Virus record (IMG/VR): IMGVR_UViG_3300011258_001289
Span: 1-27,852 of that record
Reading direction: 5' to 3' (one strand)
Length of the DNA stretch: 27,852 nucleotides
Source: a virus
Shown here: positions 13,089 to 20,864 of the stretch, piece by piece
Layout: each line of letters starts with the position of its first letter
Position numbering within the stretch: position 1 is the stretch's first letter
Translations under genes and position numbers: made by a program
The notes under the pieces: model-generated
Database searches by the model: none
Seen by the model: the letters and a program-made list of their open reading frames with translations, nothing else
What the model was told of the DNA's origin: nothing

Positions 13089-14882
13089 ATGGCCGCGGCT
13101 TCTAAAATTGGTTCGCTTCACGTCTCGCTAGCGCTCAATTCGGCGCAATTTCAAGAGGGGTTGAAGCAGGCGCGAAGCCGAACCGAGAAATTTAAAGCGG
13201 GCATGGCGACGGCCGCAAAGGTCGGAGCCGCGGCACTTGCGGGCGGAATGGCTTTGGCTTCCCGTGCCGTTCTAAAATTTGCAGAGACCGCGGACGAAAC
13301 GACCAAAACAGCACGCGCGCTTGGCCTGACAACAGAAGAGCTGAGCCGGTTGCAGGTTGGCGCGGATCGATCGGGCGTATCAGTCAAGAACCTGCAAACC
13401 GCCATGCGAACGCTTGCGGTTAATGGGGCAGACGTTGCGGCGGGGGCAAATAACAAAGCGGCGGTCGCTTTTGATCAGCTTGGCGTTTCGGTGCGTCGCG
13501 CCGATGGCACAATGAAAAGCCAACGCGAGCTGCTCGGAGATCTTGCCGAAGCATTTAAGAAAATGCCGGCCGGCATCGATCGAACGGCGGCGGCGGCGGC
13601 AATCTTCGGCACTCGCGGCGCCGCAATGATCAACATGTTGAAGGATGGCGAGGCCGGCCTTAGGGCGTTTGACGCGGAAGCCGACAACCTGGGCAAAACG
13701 ATCAGCACCAAAACAGGCGTGGCGGCGGAGGTTTTTAACGATAACATCGGGCGGCTGCGTGACCGGTTCATGGGCCTGATCAATAACGCGGCGTCAAATA
13801 TCCTGCCTTGGCTCGCGGATCTCTCCAATCAACTTTTCAATTTAACCAGTGACAGCCGTTTTTTTGAAAATGCGGTGAAGGCCATCACGGTAGCGTTTAA
13901 GGGGTTGGTCACCGGCGGCGCCCTGATTATGCAGGTTTTCGAAAATGTACGGTTCGGCATTTCGTCCGCTGCCGGCGGCATCGTCAAAATCATCGACGGC
14001 GATTTCCAGGGCGCGTTTGATCAGTTGAACGCCAATGCTGATCGATGGTGGACGAATACGCGAGACCGTATCAACTACGTTCGCGCGCTTTGGACTGAGG
14101 CCGCGCCAGACATTGCCGGCAGTGCATCTGAGACAGCAAACGCGGTCAACGAATACAATAGCGCAATGGACAGCGCGCGGACCAAAACCGAACGAACCAC
14201 AACCGCAACAAAAGCGGCGGCGGAAAGCTTACGCGACCTAGGCAGAGAGGCGCGCGAACAAGCCGGGCTGCAACAATCCGATTTCCGCATTAGGATGGTC
14301 GAAGAGGCGGACCGGATCAAAAAGAACCTGCAAGAGGTCAAAGACAAAGGCGCGGAGGTCGCAGACGCGCTAGGCGACGGGCTAACCAATTCATTGATGG
14401 CGGCAACCCGCAGCACCGAAGACTTAAAGCGCGCCTTGCTTGAAATGGCGGTGAATGTCATTGGCGGCACGCTTAAGGATGCTCTGACATCTACCCTTGG
14501 CGGCGGCGGTGGCGGCGGTGGCGGCGGTATTTTCGGCTCCATCATCGGCGGCATTGCTGGTTTGTTTGGCGGTGGCGGCGGTGGCGGTGGATACGCAACG
14601 CCATTGCCGGCATTCCGCACTGGTGGCACCATGGCGATTGGCGGTTATGGCGGGCCTGACAGCCAGCTTGCCGCGTTTCGCGTTTCTCCTGGCGAAAATG
14701 TCAACATTACCAAAAAAGGCCAAGGCGGCGGCGCGCCCGGCAATATCACTGTCAATGTCCAAGGTGCCAACGGTGACGCCGCGGTCGAAGAGGCGGTGAG
14801 GCGTGGGGTTGCAGAGGGCTTGGCGGCCTATGATGACGGACTGCCAAGCCGGCTTGTTGAAATAGAAAGCAGGGAATTCTAA
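13089..14882 (+). CDS. Tail tape measure protein
   Basis: 597 residues that set tail length and are ejected first during infection. N-terminal part is helical (LKQARSRTEKFKAGMATAAK) with a hydrophobic stretch (VGAAALAGGMALASRAVLKF), then repeated TMP-style motifs such as TKTARALGLTTEELSRLQVG and FGTRGAAMINMLKDGE. Residues about 240-330 include membrane-prone segments. The C-terminal third holds two poly-Gly tracts (at 14499-14527 and 14569-14590) and ends in a MAIGGYGGPDSQLAAFRVSPGE region. By the usual relation of roughly 0.15 nm per residue the tail would be near 90 nm. AAAGGG precedes ATG 13089. Confidence 0.93.
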   Translation: MAAASKIGSLHVSLALNSAQFQEGLKQARSRTEKFKAGMATAAKVGAAALAGGMALASRAVLKFAETADETTKTARALGLTTEELSRLQVGADRSGVSVKNLQTAMRTLAVNGADVAAGANNKAAVAFDQLGVSVRRADGTMKSQRELLGDLAEAFKKMPAGIDRTAAAAAIFGTRGAAMINMLKDGEAGLRAFDAEADNLGKTISTKTGVAAEVFNDNIGRLRDRFMGLINNAASNILPWLADLSNQLFNLTSDSRFFENAVKAITVAFKGLVTGGALIMQVFENVRFGISSAAGGIVKIIDGDFQGAFDQLNANADRWWTNTRDRINYVRALWTEAAPDIAGSASETANAVNEYNSAMDSARTKTERTTTATKAAAESLRDLGREAREQAGLQQSDFRIRMVEEADRIKKNLQEVKDKGAEVADALGDGLTNSLMAATRSTEDLKRALLEMAVNVIGGTLKDALTSTLGGGGGGGGGGIFGSIIGGIAGLFGGGGGGGGYATPLPAFRTGGTMAIGGYGGPDSQLAAFRVSPGENVNITKKGQGGGAPGNITVNVQGANGDAAVEEAVRRGVAEGLAAYDDGLPSRLVEIESREF

Positions 14883-15481
14883 TGACCAGTCAACACAATT
14901 GGCCCTCAACCCTCCCCTTCCGGTCGCGCACCCTGGCACCGATGGAACGCAGTAAATCGGGCGGGGCGTCGCTGAGTGGGGTTGAGCAAGTCGTGACGGG
15001 CGAGCCCATTTGGAGCCTTGCCGGCGAAGTGCAAATCGCGACAGAAGCGCAGGAGCTGAACCTAAACGCGATCCGCTCGCTGTTACGCGGCCGCGCCAAC
15101 CGTTGCCGGGTTGATTTGGCAGCGGTGACACTGGTTCCAAACCCTGACACCCTGCCGGCAACAACGACACTCACCAGCGCCGCGGCGCTGCGGGCAACAT
15201 CGATCGAGATCGACACAACGAGCCTTACAATTGCTGACTTGCTCGGTTGTTGGATCAACGTTGGCGATTGGTTGCACGAAGTCGCGGCGGTGGACGCAGG
15301 GACGGACACCCTGACAATCAACCCGCCATTGCGGGCGGCTGCGGACAACGGGGCAACAGTGACGCTCACAGCGCCTGTATTCATTGGGCGGGCCGCGTCG
15401 GATGATATGCTGGCCTTGCCGGCCAACCTGATCGGGCATGGTTCGGTTGCGGTGCAGTTTATTGAGGCTTTCGACAGATGA
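14882..15481 (+). CDS. Distal minor tail protein
   Basis: 199 residues following the tape measure with a one-base stop/start overlap (TAATG). Starts MTSQHNWPSTLPFRSRTLAP; the middle has a small beta domain resembling an inserted tail-tip module (EIDTTSLTIADLLGCWINVG, then VAAVDAGTDTLTINPPL), and it ends VAVQFIEAFDR. In phages of this design the gene after the tape measure encodes a distal tail or lambda gpM/L-type protein that starts tube assembly. The precise family was not identified; role is from position and beta-rich composition. Its stop overlaps the next ATG (ATGA). Confidence 0.8.
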   Translation: MTSQHNWPSTLPFRSRTLAPMERSKSGGASLSGVEQVVTGEPIWSLAGEVQIATEAQELNLNAIRSLLRGRANRCRVDLAAVTLVPNPDTLPATTTLTSAAALRATSIEIDTTSLTIADLLGCWINVGDWLHEVAAVDAGTDTLTINPPLRAAADNGATVTLTAPVFIGRAASDDMLALPANLIGHGSVAVQFIEAFDR

Positions 15482-16047
15482 CGATTTTTTCGACCGTTCA
15501 GGAGGCGCAAGCGCGGGGCGAACGGGTTTCCGTCAATCGATTGGTTGAAGCGGAATTCCTTTCCGAGACGTGGCGCGCTTGGGAAGGTGTTGGAGACCTG
15601 CAAACAACGGACGGCAAAACGTGGCTTGGCTTTGGCGATATTCTCAAAATTCCAAACCTGACCCAAGTGACAGGTGGACAAGCAACGTCTGCCACGTTTG
15701 CGCTTGAGGGCGTGACACCGGCGGCCATTACGCGCGCCACGGAAAGCGAGACAGAAGCCAAGGGCCGGCCGATCCGCGTGTATCTGCAATACTTTGACGA
15801 CGCTTCCCAGCCATTAGGTCCGCCCTTGGCGATTGCCTCGCTGTTAATGGATGTGGTCGCATATCGCATGGCTGGGCCTGACTTGCGGTCGCTTTCGATC
15901 TCCGCTGAAAACCTTTTCGTAAACCGTAAACGCGTCCCGCATGGGCGCATAACAGACGCAGACCAGCAAGAGCGATACCCCGGCGATTTAGGGCTAGAGT
16001 TCGTTGCTGATCTGGTTGACGTGGTGGTGACATGGCCAGACTTTTAA
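15478..16047 (+). CDS. Minor tail protein, tail-tip assembly
   Basis: 189 residues. A recognisable tail-tip pattern: VNRLVEAEFLSETWRAWEGV, DGKTWLGFGDILKIPNLT, FALEGVTPAAI, GRPIRVYLQYFDDASQPLG, then ENLFVNRKRVPHGRITDADQ and YPGDLGLEFV. This layout is common in minor tail proteins located between the distal tail protein and the NlpC/P60-like peptidase in alphaproteobacterial phages and gene transfer agents. It overlaps the previous gene by 4 bases and the next by 16 bases, so the set is translated as a unit. Confidence 0.85.
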   Translation: MTIFSTVQEAQARGERVSVNRLVEAEFLSETWRAWEGVGDLQTTDGKTWLGFGDILKIPNLTQVTGGQATSATFALEGVTPAAITRATESETEAKGRPIRVYLQYFDDASQPLGPPLAIASLLMDVVAYRMAGPDLRSLSISAENLFVNRKRVPHGRITDADQQERYPGDLGLEFVADLVDVVVTWPDF

Positions 16048-16445
16048 ATGATTACCTGATAGAGATGGCAAGCGAGCCCTTCCAATGGGGCCAGCTTGAT
16101 TGCATGTTATTTCTCGCTGATTGGGTGCACGTTTGCACCCACAAAGACCCCGCAACCCTATGGAGGCGCGGTGTTTATTGGGACGAAGAAACGGCGAAGG
16201 AACACCTATGCAAAACGGCTCCCGGCGCAATGATTGCGCATGCCCTAGACCGTCTCGGCATTGAATATTACGAAACCGAAAAACCCCAGCCCGGAGATAT
16301 AGGGTTGCTTGCCCTTCCTGCCGGGCTGACTGGCGTCATTAAAACGCAAACGGGATGGGCGGCCAAATCACCAGACGGACTGGCCTTGTTCCGTAACCGC
16401 GTCGCACATGGTGCATGGAGCATCCCAGCATGCCACCAGCTCTAG
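16032..16445 (+). CDS. Tail-tip peptidase-like protein (DUF6950, NlpC/P60-like)
   Basis: 137 residues. Contains EPFQWGQLDCMLFLADWV, in which Cys24 follows Asp23 after an aromatic-Gly pair, the active-cysteine pattern of NlpC/P60-like tail peptidases. Such proteins sit in the tail tip and open the cell wall during DNA injection. A His candidate is found in VAHGAWSIPACH but the full triad was not confirmed. It lies directly before the hub gene, the usual place. It is the only visible candidate for a cell-wall enzyme in the window. Confidence 0.85.
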   Translation: MARLLNDYLIEMASEPFQWGQLDCMLFLADWVHVCTHKDPATLWRRGVYWDEETAKEHLCKTAPGAMIAHALDRLGIEYYETEKPQPGDIGLLALPAGLTGVIKTQTGWAAKSPDGLALFRNRVAHGAWSIPACHQL

Positions 16446-18493
16446 CAGCGGTCACGGCAGCGATTGCCGCCAAACTAACAACGGCGGCAATCATCAAAGC
16501 TGTTGTATCAATCGCAATTTCTGTGGCGCTCTCATTTATTGGGCAGCTTTTGGCGCCAAAACCGCCAACCCTCAAGCCGTCCGATGGACAAGCCAATTTG
16601 CGGCAAGCAATCGGCCCACGGGTGAGGATTTACGGATACGCCAAGCACGGCGGCCAAATGTTTTTTTTCAAATCCAAAGACGGCAACCTCTGGGTAGCTT
16701 CGGCAATCCATCACGAAGAGATTGAAGAGGTCGTTCGCTATTACATATCGAACGCGCCAATGACGCAGGACGGCGACGGGTTTGTGACCACGGCGCCTTA
16801 TGTTCTGGACGGCAACAGTCTTATCAAAATTACAGAGCACCTAGGTACTGCGGACCAAACAGCAGACAGCCGGTTGACAACGGCGTTTAGCAGCGAATGG
16901 ACCAGCGCGCACAGACTTCGCGGGCTGGCTTATTTTGTGGCCAATATGAAAGATACCCCGGCAAGCGATTTCAACCGCATTTATCCACGGGGGCGCCCGG
17001 AAATTGTGCCGCTGATCAAAGGCGCAAACCAATTGATTGACCCGCGCGGCGGCGCGGTCGGTTGGTCGGACAACGCCGGGGTGGTCATTTATGACTTTTT
17101 GCTGACGCCTTCGGGCTTCAATCTTTCCCCTTCCGATTTGTTCACGGCATCATTTCAGGCGTTCGCGGATCTGTGTGACGAAGACGTGCCGCTAGATGGC
17201 GGCGGCACGGAAAAGCGGTGGCGCCTTTGGCTGAAATACTCGCTAGAGGATGAACCAAAGGCAACGCTTGCCCTGTTGCTGGCGGGATGCGCCGCCGAAC
17301 TATACCTAACCACCGGCGGGAAAATTGGCATTCGCGGTGGCGAGTATAAGCACCCAACGGTCACCCTTGCGGATGCGCACATCTTAGAGGCGGATTTTCG
17401 GCGCGGCGCAAATGCCCTGGCCAAATACAATACCTTGCGATTTGAATACACAGATCCGGTCATCTACAAAGAGATAGAAGGCGACCCGTGGGTCGATGCG
17501 GATTTATTGGCAGCGGTCAACGGCGTTGAACTGGCGGAAAGCGCAATATTCCTTGCGGCCCCATCCCATAGCCAAGGCCGGCGGCTGGCAAAGATCAAAA
17601 GCGCGGCGGATAACCCGGAATGGTTTGGTGAGGTAAAGACAACCCTTGCCGGCCTTGATGCCTGGGAAAGCGGAGCGGTCAACCTGACTATTGCAGAACT
17701 AAATATTTCGGGACCGTTCGCGGTCAAAAAGATCGTATTCCTGGACGATGGCGCAACGGTCTCGCTATCGGTGCAAAGCCAGTCGGCAGCGGCTTACGTT
17801 TGGACCACCGCGGAAGAGGGCGAGGCACCGAATACAACCGCCATTGCAGCGGCTGCCGCCGGCGTTGGCGTGCCAACTGGCCTTGCCGCAAATCCAATTG
17901 TGCGGACGCTCACCAGCGGATCTGACGGCCTATTCTTTGAGGTCACATGGGGCGCGCCAAGCAGGACGTCGCTTTCCCATGAAATCGAATTCAAGCGGTG
18001 TGACGAGACAGCATGGCAGCGGTTGGAGGTGAACGCTGGTGTCAGTTTGGTACAAACCCCGGTGGTTGACGAAAATACGGATTATGATTTCAGAGTACGG
18101 GCCGTTGGGCCGGCCGGCACCGCCTCGGAATGGGCGTCGACGGTTTCAGCGAATAGCGGGCAAACAGGCGCGGCGGCACCGGGCGTTGCGTCCGGCGGTT
18201 CGGTTGTCGGCTCGGTTGGCAAGATAAGCGTCTCATGGACGCAGCCAACGTCAAGCACTGTCACGGGCGCTGACATACGCAGATATACAAGCAACACCTT
18301 TGCCAGCTCTATCAAAATAGGCACCAAAAGCGGCGGTCCGTCTGCCTCTTTGACCTATGAAGACACGGCGGCGGGTGATGGCGTGATCTTCCATTATTGG
18401 GCGGTGACATACAATAGTGATGGTGTTAGAGGCTCTGAGCTGTATTGTGGGAGCGATGAAGCCGACCCATTGCCAGACCCCGGCGAGCCGTAA
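16430..18493 (+). CDS. Central tail hub / host-specificity protein (gpJ-like)
   Basis: 687 residues from ATG 16430, preferred over 16415 because GGAG then has a 9-base spacer. An N-terminal hydrophobic stretch (LAAVTAAIAAKLTTAAIIKA to FIGQLLAPKPPTLKPSD) is followed by the conserved hub start QANLRQAIGPRVRIYG. The middle part contains ELYLTTGGKIGIRGGEY. After about residue 470 there are two fibronectin-III-like domains (TGLAANPIVRTLTSGSDG... and GKISVSWTQPTSS), as in many gpJ-like proteins. It is the last gene of the tail operon and probably determines the host receptor through its C-terminus. Confidence 0.92.
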   Translation: MPPALAAVTAAIAAKLTTAAIIKAVVSIAISVALSFIGQLLAPKPPTLKPSDGQANLRQAIGPRVRIYGYAKHGGQMFFFKSKDGNLWVASAIHHEEIEEVVRYYISNAPMTQDGDGFVTTAPYVLDGNSLIKITEHLGTADQTADSRLTTAFSSEWTSAHRLRGLAYFVANMKDTPASDFNRIYPRGRPEIVPLIKGANQLIDPRGGAVGWSDNAGVVIYDFLLTPSGFNLSPSDLFTASFQAFADLCDEDVPLDGGGTEKRWRLWLKYSLEDEPKATLALLLAGCAAELYLTTGGKIGIRGGEYKHPTVTLADAHILEADFRRGANALAKYNTLRFEYTDPVIYKEIEGDPWVDADLLAAVNGVELAESAIFLAAPSHSQGRRLAKIKSAADNPEWFGEVKTTLAGLDAWESGAVNLTIAELNISGPFAVKKIVFLDDGATVSLSVQSQSAAAYVWTTAEEGEAPNTTAIAAAAAGVGVPTGLAANPIVRTLTSGSDGLFFEVTWGAPSRTSLSHEIEFKRCDETAWQRLEVNAGVSLVQTPVVDENTDYDFRVRAVGPAGTASEWASTVSANSGQTGAAAPGVASGGSVVGSVGKISVSWTQPTSSTVTGADIRRYTSNTFASSIKIGTKSGGPSASLTYEDTAAGDGVIFHYWAVTYNSDGVRGSELYCGSDEADPLPDPGEP

Positions 18494-18526
18494 CCTTGCC
18501 TTATTTCATCGCGGCGAGGCATATTG

Positions 18527-18549
18527 CCTAAGTTTCATATGCTTAGGAG
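18527..18549 (+). promoter_or_regulatory. Hairpin covering the ribosome site of the lysis-region gene
   Basis: CCTAAG (18527-18532) pairs with CTTAGG (18542-18547) around a 9-base loop. The TAGGAG ribosome site (18544-18549) is partly inside the stem, so folding should slow translation of the TTG-started gene at 18560. The rest of the 66-base gap after the hub gene has no gene. Confidence 0.5.
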
Positions 18550-18559
18550 CTAGACCAAT

Positions 18560-18877
18560 TTGCCGGGCGAAGAAATCTTACTAGGTGCATGGGCGAAATG
18601 GCTGAGCGAAAACCCGAATTCAATTCTGTTGGTGACCGTTTGCGCAGGATTGGGCTATGTTTGCTGGCGCCTTTTCGCAAAAAATCAAAAGCTATGGGAA
18701 AGCCGCCTAGATCAAGAAAGGGCGCACAAATCAGAGCTATTACAATTGACCCGCGATCAAGCGGAAGCAATGGCACGCCATGCAGAAAAGACGGTCTCAG
18801 CAATGGACCATGTGGGGGCGACATTGCAGAGGGTGGCGACAGTGCAAGAGCTGTCATTGAAGCGGAAAAACGATTGA
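18560..18877 (+). CDS. Membrane-anchored coiled-coil protein (lysis-associated candidate)
   Basis: 105 residues starting at TTG 18560, 10 bases after AGGAG. A short soluble start (MPGEEILLGAWAKWLSENPN) is followed by one membrane helix (SILLVTVCAGLGYVCWRLFA, about 21-40) and a long helical tail (LWESRLDQERAHKSELLQLT to the end). This N-in, C-out topology resembles an inner-membrane spanin subunit or related lysis factor. It is the first gene after the tail operon, the normal place for lysis genes. It ends TGATG, overlapping a 27-codon frame that continues the same kind of helix. Not matched to a named family. Confidence 0.7.
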   Translation: MPGEEILLGAWAKWLSENPNSILLVTVCAGLGYVCWRLFAKNQKLWESRLDQERAHKSELLQLTRDQAEAMARHAEKTVSAMDHVGATLQRVATVQELSLKRKND

Positions 18878-18960
18878 TGGTGGCCGCAATGGAAGCCAAT
18901 CGCGCGGTTGACCGCATTTATGCAGCAATTGAAGCCGCGGCAAAAAAAGATGCTAAGTGA
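18877..18960 (+). CDS. Coupled 27-aa helical mini-gene or frameshift extension
   Basis: Reads MVAAMEANRAVDRIYAAIEA and ends AKKDAK. The ATG at 18877 shares its A with the TGA of the upstream gene, the classical arrangement for stop-restart translation. The same frame is also reachable by a -1 shift at GGAAAAAC (18864-18871), which would add RLMVAAMEANRAVDR and onward to the coiled coil of the previous protein. It is amphipathic and would extend that helix. Whether it is a gene, a frameshift tail, or the remains of one longer gene cannot be decided here. Confidence 0.4.
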   Translation: MVAAMEANRAVDRIYAAIEAAAKKDAK

Positions 18961-19345
18961 GTGGTCAGTCTGGCTGGCCTTGCTTGCGTTAGCGGCGGGC
19001 CTTGGTTTTCCAACGCGCCACCTTGTTGTGATGCTCAAGCGGCGTTGGGTTCACGGCAAACGGTCGGACGATGAAAACAGGACTATTGCAATGGTTGCCC
19101 ACCTTTGCGGCTACACCCTGACTGATTTTGCCGATCAGGCATATTGGGCGTATGCGCGATTTCTGGGCATGCCCGAATATTTGGTTTATGGGCCCGGCGC
19201 GTTGGCACTCAAATTCATGGCAGCTGCAATGTATATGATGCTGATTTGGGTTTATGCTGACCGCTACCGGCTGTTGCAGACGCTCGGGTTCCCGGTTGCT
19301 GCGTTTGCGGCTGCCGTTGCTTTGGCGCAGGTGGTGCAAAGATGA
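18950..19345 (+). CDS. Multi-pass membrane protein, holin candidate
   Basis: From ATG 18950 the 131-residue protein begins MLSEWSVWLALLALAAGLGF and has further hydrophobic segments near MAAAMYMMLIWVYAD and TLGFPVAAFAAAVALAQVV, giving three likely membrane helices. A soluble loop with KRRWVHGKRSDDENRTIAM lies between the first two. An in-frame ATG at 18920 would add a basic N-terminus; neither has a clear ribosome site, suggesting coupling to the preceding frame. Position and topology fit a holin-type protein, but no family was recognised. Its end overlaps the next ATG by 4 bases. Confidence 0.65.
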   Translation: MLSEWSVWLALLALAAGLGFPTRHLVVMLKRRWVHGKRSDDENRTIAMVAHLCGYTLTDFADQAYWAYARFLGMPEYLVYGPGALALKFMAAAMYMMLIWVYADRYRLLQTLGFPVAAFAAAVALAQVVQR

Positions 19346-19467
19346 AAGCGCGGTTTGTTATTTCCGCGGCGGCACTTGTTCTGCTAGCGTCATTGGCGGG
19401 GTTCGCAATCGAGGATTTGCGGGCCGCCGTCGAATTTTCCCTTGAATTATGGAGTTCAACACAATGA
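19342..19467 (+). CDS. Small secreted or membrane-anchored peptide, 41 aa
   Basis: Reads MKARFVISAAALVLLASLAG and ends FSLELWSSTQ. The N-terminal KAR followed by a hydrophobic core is a signal-anchor or signal-peptide pattern, with only about 20 residues after it. It overlaps both neighbours by ATGA, so it is translationally coupled between the membrane protein and the lipoprotein. That tight coupling implies a joint role in the envelope, for example in lysis. Function not assigned. Confidence 0.65.
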   Translation: MKARFVISAAALVLLASLAGFAIEDLRAAVEFSLELWSSTQ

Positions 19468-19874
19468 AGCGACTGTTTATGATCATTATTGCCGGCGCGA
19501 TGCTAAGCGCATGCGCGCGGCTTGACACTGGCTCGCACGGCTCGAGCATCACTGATGCAGAGCTAGCCAACCCTGCCGGGCAAAATAGTTTTTCCGTGAC
19601 GTTTGCGCCAAATGGCATTCCTGAAACGGTGCGGATTTCGCAGGGTAAAGATGAGCAAAACGTCAGCCTGAAAACGGCCTATCTCTACCCTGACGGCACA
19701 AGTTCAACTTGGGAGTATGCCGTTGGTGAAAGCAAAGGCAGCACGCAGACAACAGCGATTGCAACGGCAACCGAAGCTATCGCGGCAATCGAAGCGGAGA
19801 CGGGGCAGAAACTTGGATCTGGCGCGCTTGACGTGTTGGTGCCACTCTTAAAGACAGCACTTGCAGCGCCGTAA
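19464..19874 (+). CDS. Envelope lipoprotein
   Basis: 136 residues. MKRLFMIIIAGAMLSACARL has a short basic start, a hydrophobic core and the lipobox L-S-A-C, so Cys17 should be lipidated. The mature part is beta-rich (FSVTFAPNGIPETVRISQGK) with a C-terminal Ala-rich helix (AIATATEAIAAIEAETGQ). In phages such lipoproteins are either outer-membrane spanin subunits or superinfection-exclusion proteins; this one is longer than most spanins. It ends the cassette, just before the strong terminator at 19929. Confidence 0.8.
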   Translation: MKRLFMIIIAGAMLSACARLDTGSHGSSITDAELANPAGQNSFSVTFAPNGIPETVRISQGKDEQNVSLKTAYLYPDGTSSTWEYAVGESKGSTQTTAIATATEAIAAIEAETGQKLGSGALDVLVPLLKTALAAP

Positions 19875-19928
19875 AAAACGTTGCAGGATGATTGCGGCGG
19901 TTTCCTCCTGACGCCATCCACTCCCAGA

Positions 19929-19963
19929 CCCCCTCAAGCCGTCGACGGCTTGAGGGGGTTTTT
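19929..19963 (+). terminator. 30-bp palindromic terminator
   Basis: CCCCCTCAAGCCGTC is followed immediately by its exact reverse complement (19929-19958), then five T residues, C and TTT. It ends the late rightward transcript where it meets the leftward recombination operon (last gene 19970-20413). No T-run exists on the minus strand, so it works mainly in the rightward direction. Confidence 0.95.
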
Positions 19964-19969
19964 CTTTGC

Positions 19970-20413
19970 TTACCCGTCGCCATCCAAAAACAGCAATCGG
20001 ACCATTTCATTTTCAGCGGCGGCCAATGTATCGAATACCTCTAACCGGGCTTCAACTCCGGTTGCGAGCCGAATTCTGGCCTCGAACCTCCCCCCATCAA
20101 CGGCGGTGATCAATAAGTCTGACCCATCTTTGAGCCGAACGCGGTGCACCGTGTCACCGTCCACCAAATCGGTAGCATCGGCGACAGGTCCGCTTATGGC
20201 CGCGAGCGTTTGTCTGATGGGTTCATCTTTGGGCCGCTTTGCCCAAATTTCCCCGGTCGACAACTGAACGACCAACAGAATGTCACCGTCGACAGATACG
20301 CCGGCAATATTTGGATAATTCAGAGCCGCTTCTGTTTTTGCGGACCATGCTTGCTGCGTTTTGTATCCGGCTTTGGTGAGTGCTGCCCTGATGGCGGATG
20401 CTTGGTTGCGCAT
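19970..20413 (-). CDS. Hypothetical protein, last gene of the leftward operon, 147 aa
   Basis: Starts MRNQASAIRAALTKAGYKTQ and ends LLFLDGDG. GGAGG lies 7 bases before ATG 20413, inside the upstream gene. The N-terminal helix is basic; the rest is beta-rich and acidic (VSVDGDILLVVQLSTGEIWA, LKDGSDLLITAVDGG). The overall pattern suggests a small DNA-metabolism accessory protein, but no family was recognised. The gene overlaps its upstream neighbour by 94 bases in another frame. Confidence 0.8.
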   Translation of the reverse strand: MRNQASAIRAALTKAGYKTQQAWSAKTEAALNYPNIAGVSVDGDILLVVQLSTGEIWAKRPKDEPIRQTLAAISGPVADATDLVDGDTVHRVRLKDGSDLLITAVDGGRFEARIRLATGVEARLEVFDTLAAAENEMVRLLFLDGDG

Positions 20414-20523
20414 ATTGCGGCCTCCATGTCTCGTTTATATGCCGCCTTGATTGCGGCGGCGGTAGCGGGTGAAAGGGTTTGCCGATCGATCATGCTATCA
20501 ATCAAGGTGTTGAGGTTACCCAT
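20320..20523 (-). CDS. Small basic hypothetical protein, 67 aa
   Basis: Starts MGNLNTLIDSMIDRQTLSPA with a helical N-terminus (AATAAAIKAAYKRDME region) and ends in a very basic tail (DTKRSKHGPQKQKRL). The basic tail lies entirely in the part overlapping the 147-aa gene. ATG 20523 overlaps the previous gene by 8 bases. Because the tail composition may simply reflect the other frame, only the first half is strongly supported as coding. Function unknown. Confidence 0.6.
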   Translation of the reverse strand: MGNLNTLIDSMIDRQTLSPATAAAIKAAYKRDMEAAICATKHPPSGQHSPKPDTKRSKHGPQKQKRL

Positions 20524-20860
20524 GGGTTTTCCGATCTTGCAAAGCTTGTCGCAACGCGGTCAATTCGGGCGTATCCCCTATCAGCGCCTGCAACGTTTCA
20601 AGCGACGATGAAATAGCTTGGTTAGGGCGGTCGCGAACCGTGCCAACCCATGCCAACCCTTCGTCAAAAACGGCGGGGAGGTCACCGGCAATCACACGGC
20701 GCATGATGTTTTCAGAAGGCGATAACGCTAGGTGCAGAAAAGCACCCACTGGCTTTATGTCGTAACTGATGGCGGGGCATGTGTAGCCCTTGGCGTTTAA
20801 GCCTCTTTCTATCTCCCGCAGTCTGGCGCGGATCTCATTTATCCTAAGACTTTGCTGCAT
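20516..20860 (-). CDS. Hypothetical protein, 114 aa
   Basis: Starts MQQSLRINEIRARLREIERG and ends ALRQALQDRKTHG. A basic N-terminal helix is followed by a beta/loop section (AISYDIKPVGAFLHLAL) and two helices. ATG 20860 has AAAGG 7 bases upstream, the usual spacing in this phage. The next gene starts 8 bases inside it. It belongs to the recombination operon, so a nucleic-acid role is plausible, but nothing specific is visible. Confidence 0.8.
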   Translation of the reverse strand: MQQSLRINEIRARLREIERGLNAKGYTCPAISYDIKPVGAFLHLALSPSENIMRRVIAGDLPAVFDEGLAWVGTVRDRPNQAISSSLETLQALIGDTPELTALRQALQDRKTHG

Positions 20861-20864
20861 CGGT

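Noticed and set aside
14499-14590. GGC/GGT tandem repeats in the tape measure gene
   Set aside because: They encode poly-Gly linkers, common in tape measure proteins, and are not a CRISPR or mobile element.
14890-15789. 299-codon minus-strand frame opposite two minor tail genes
   Set aside because: Composition mirrors the sense genes, no start signal, and the sense frames are coupled and recognisable.
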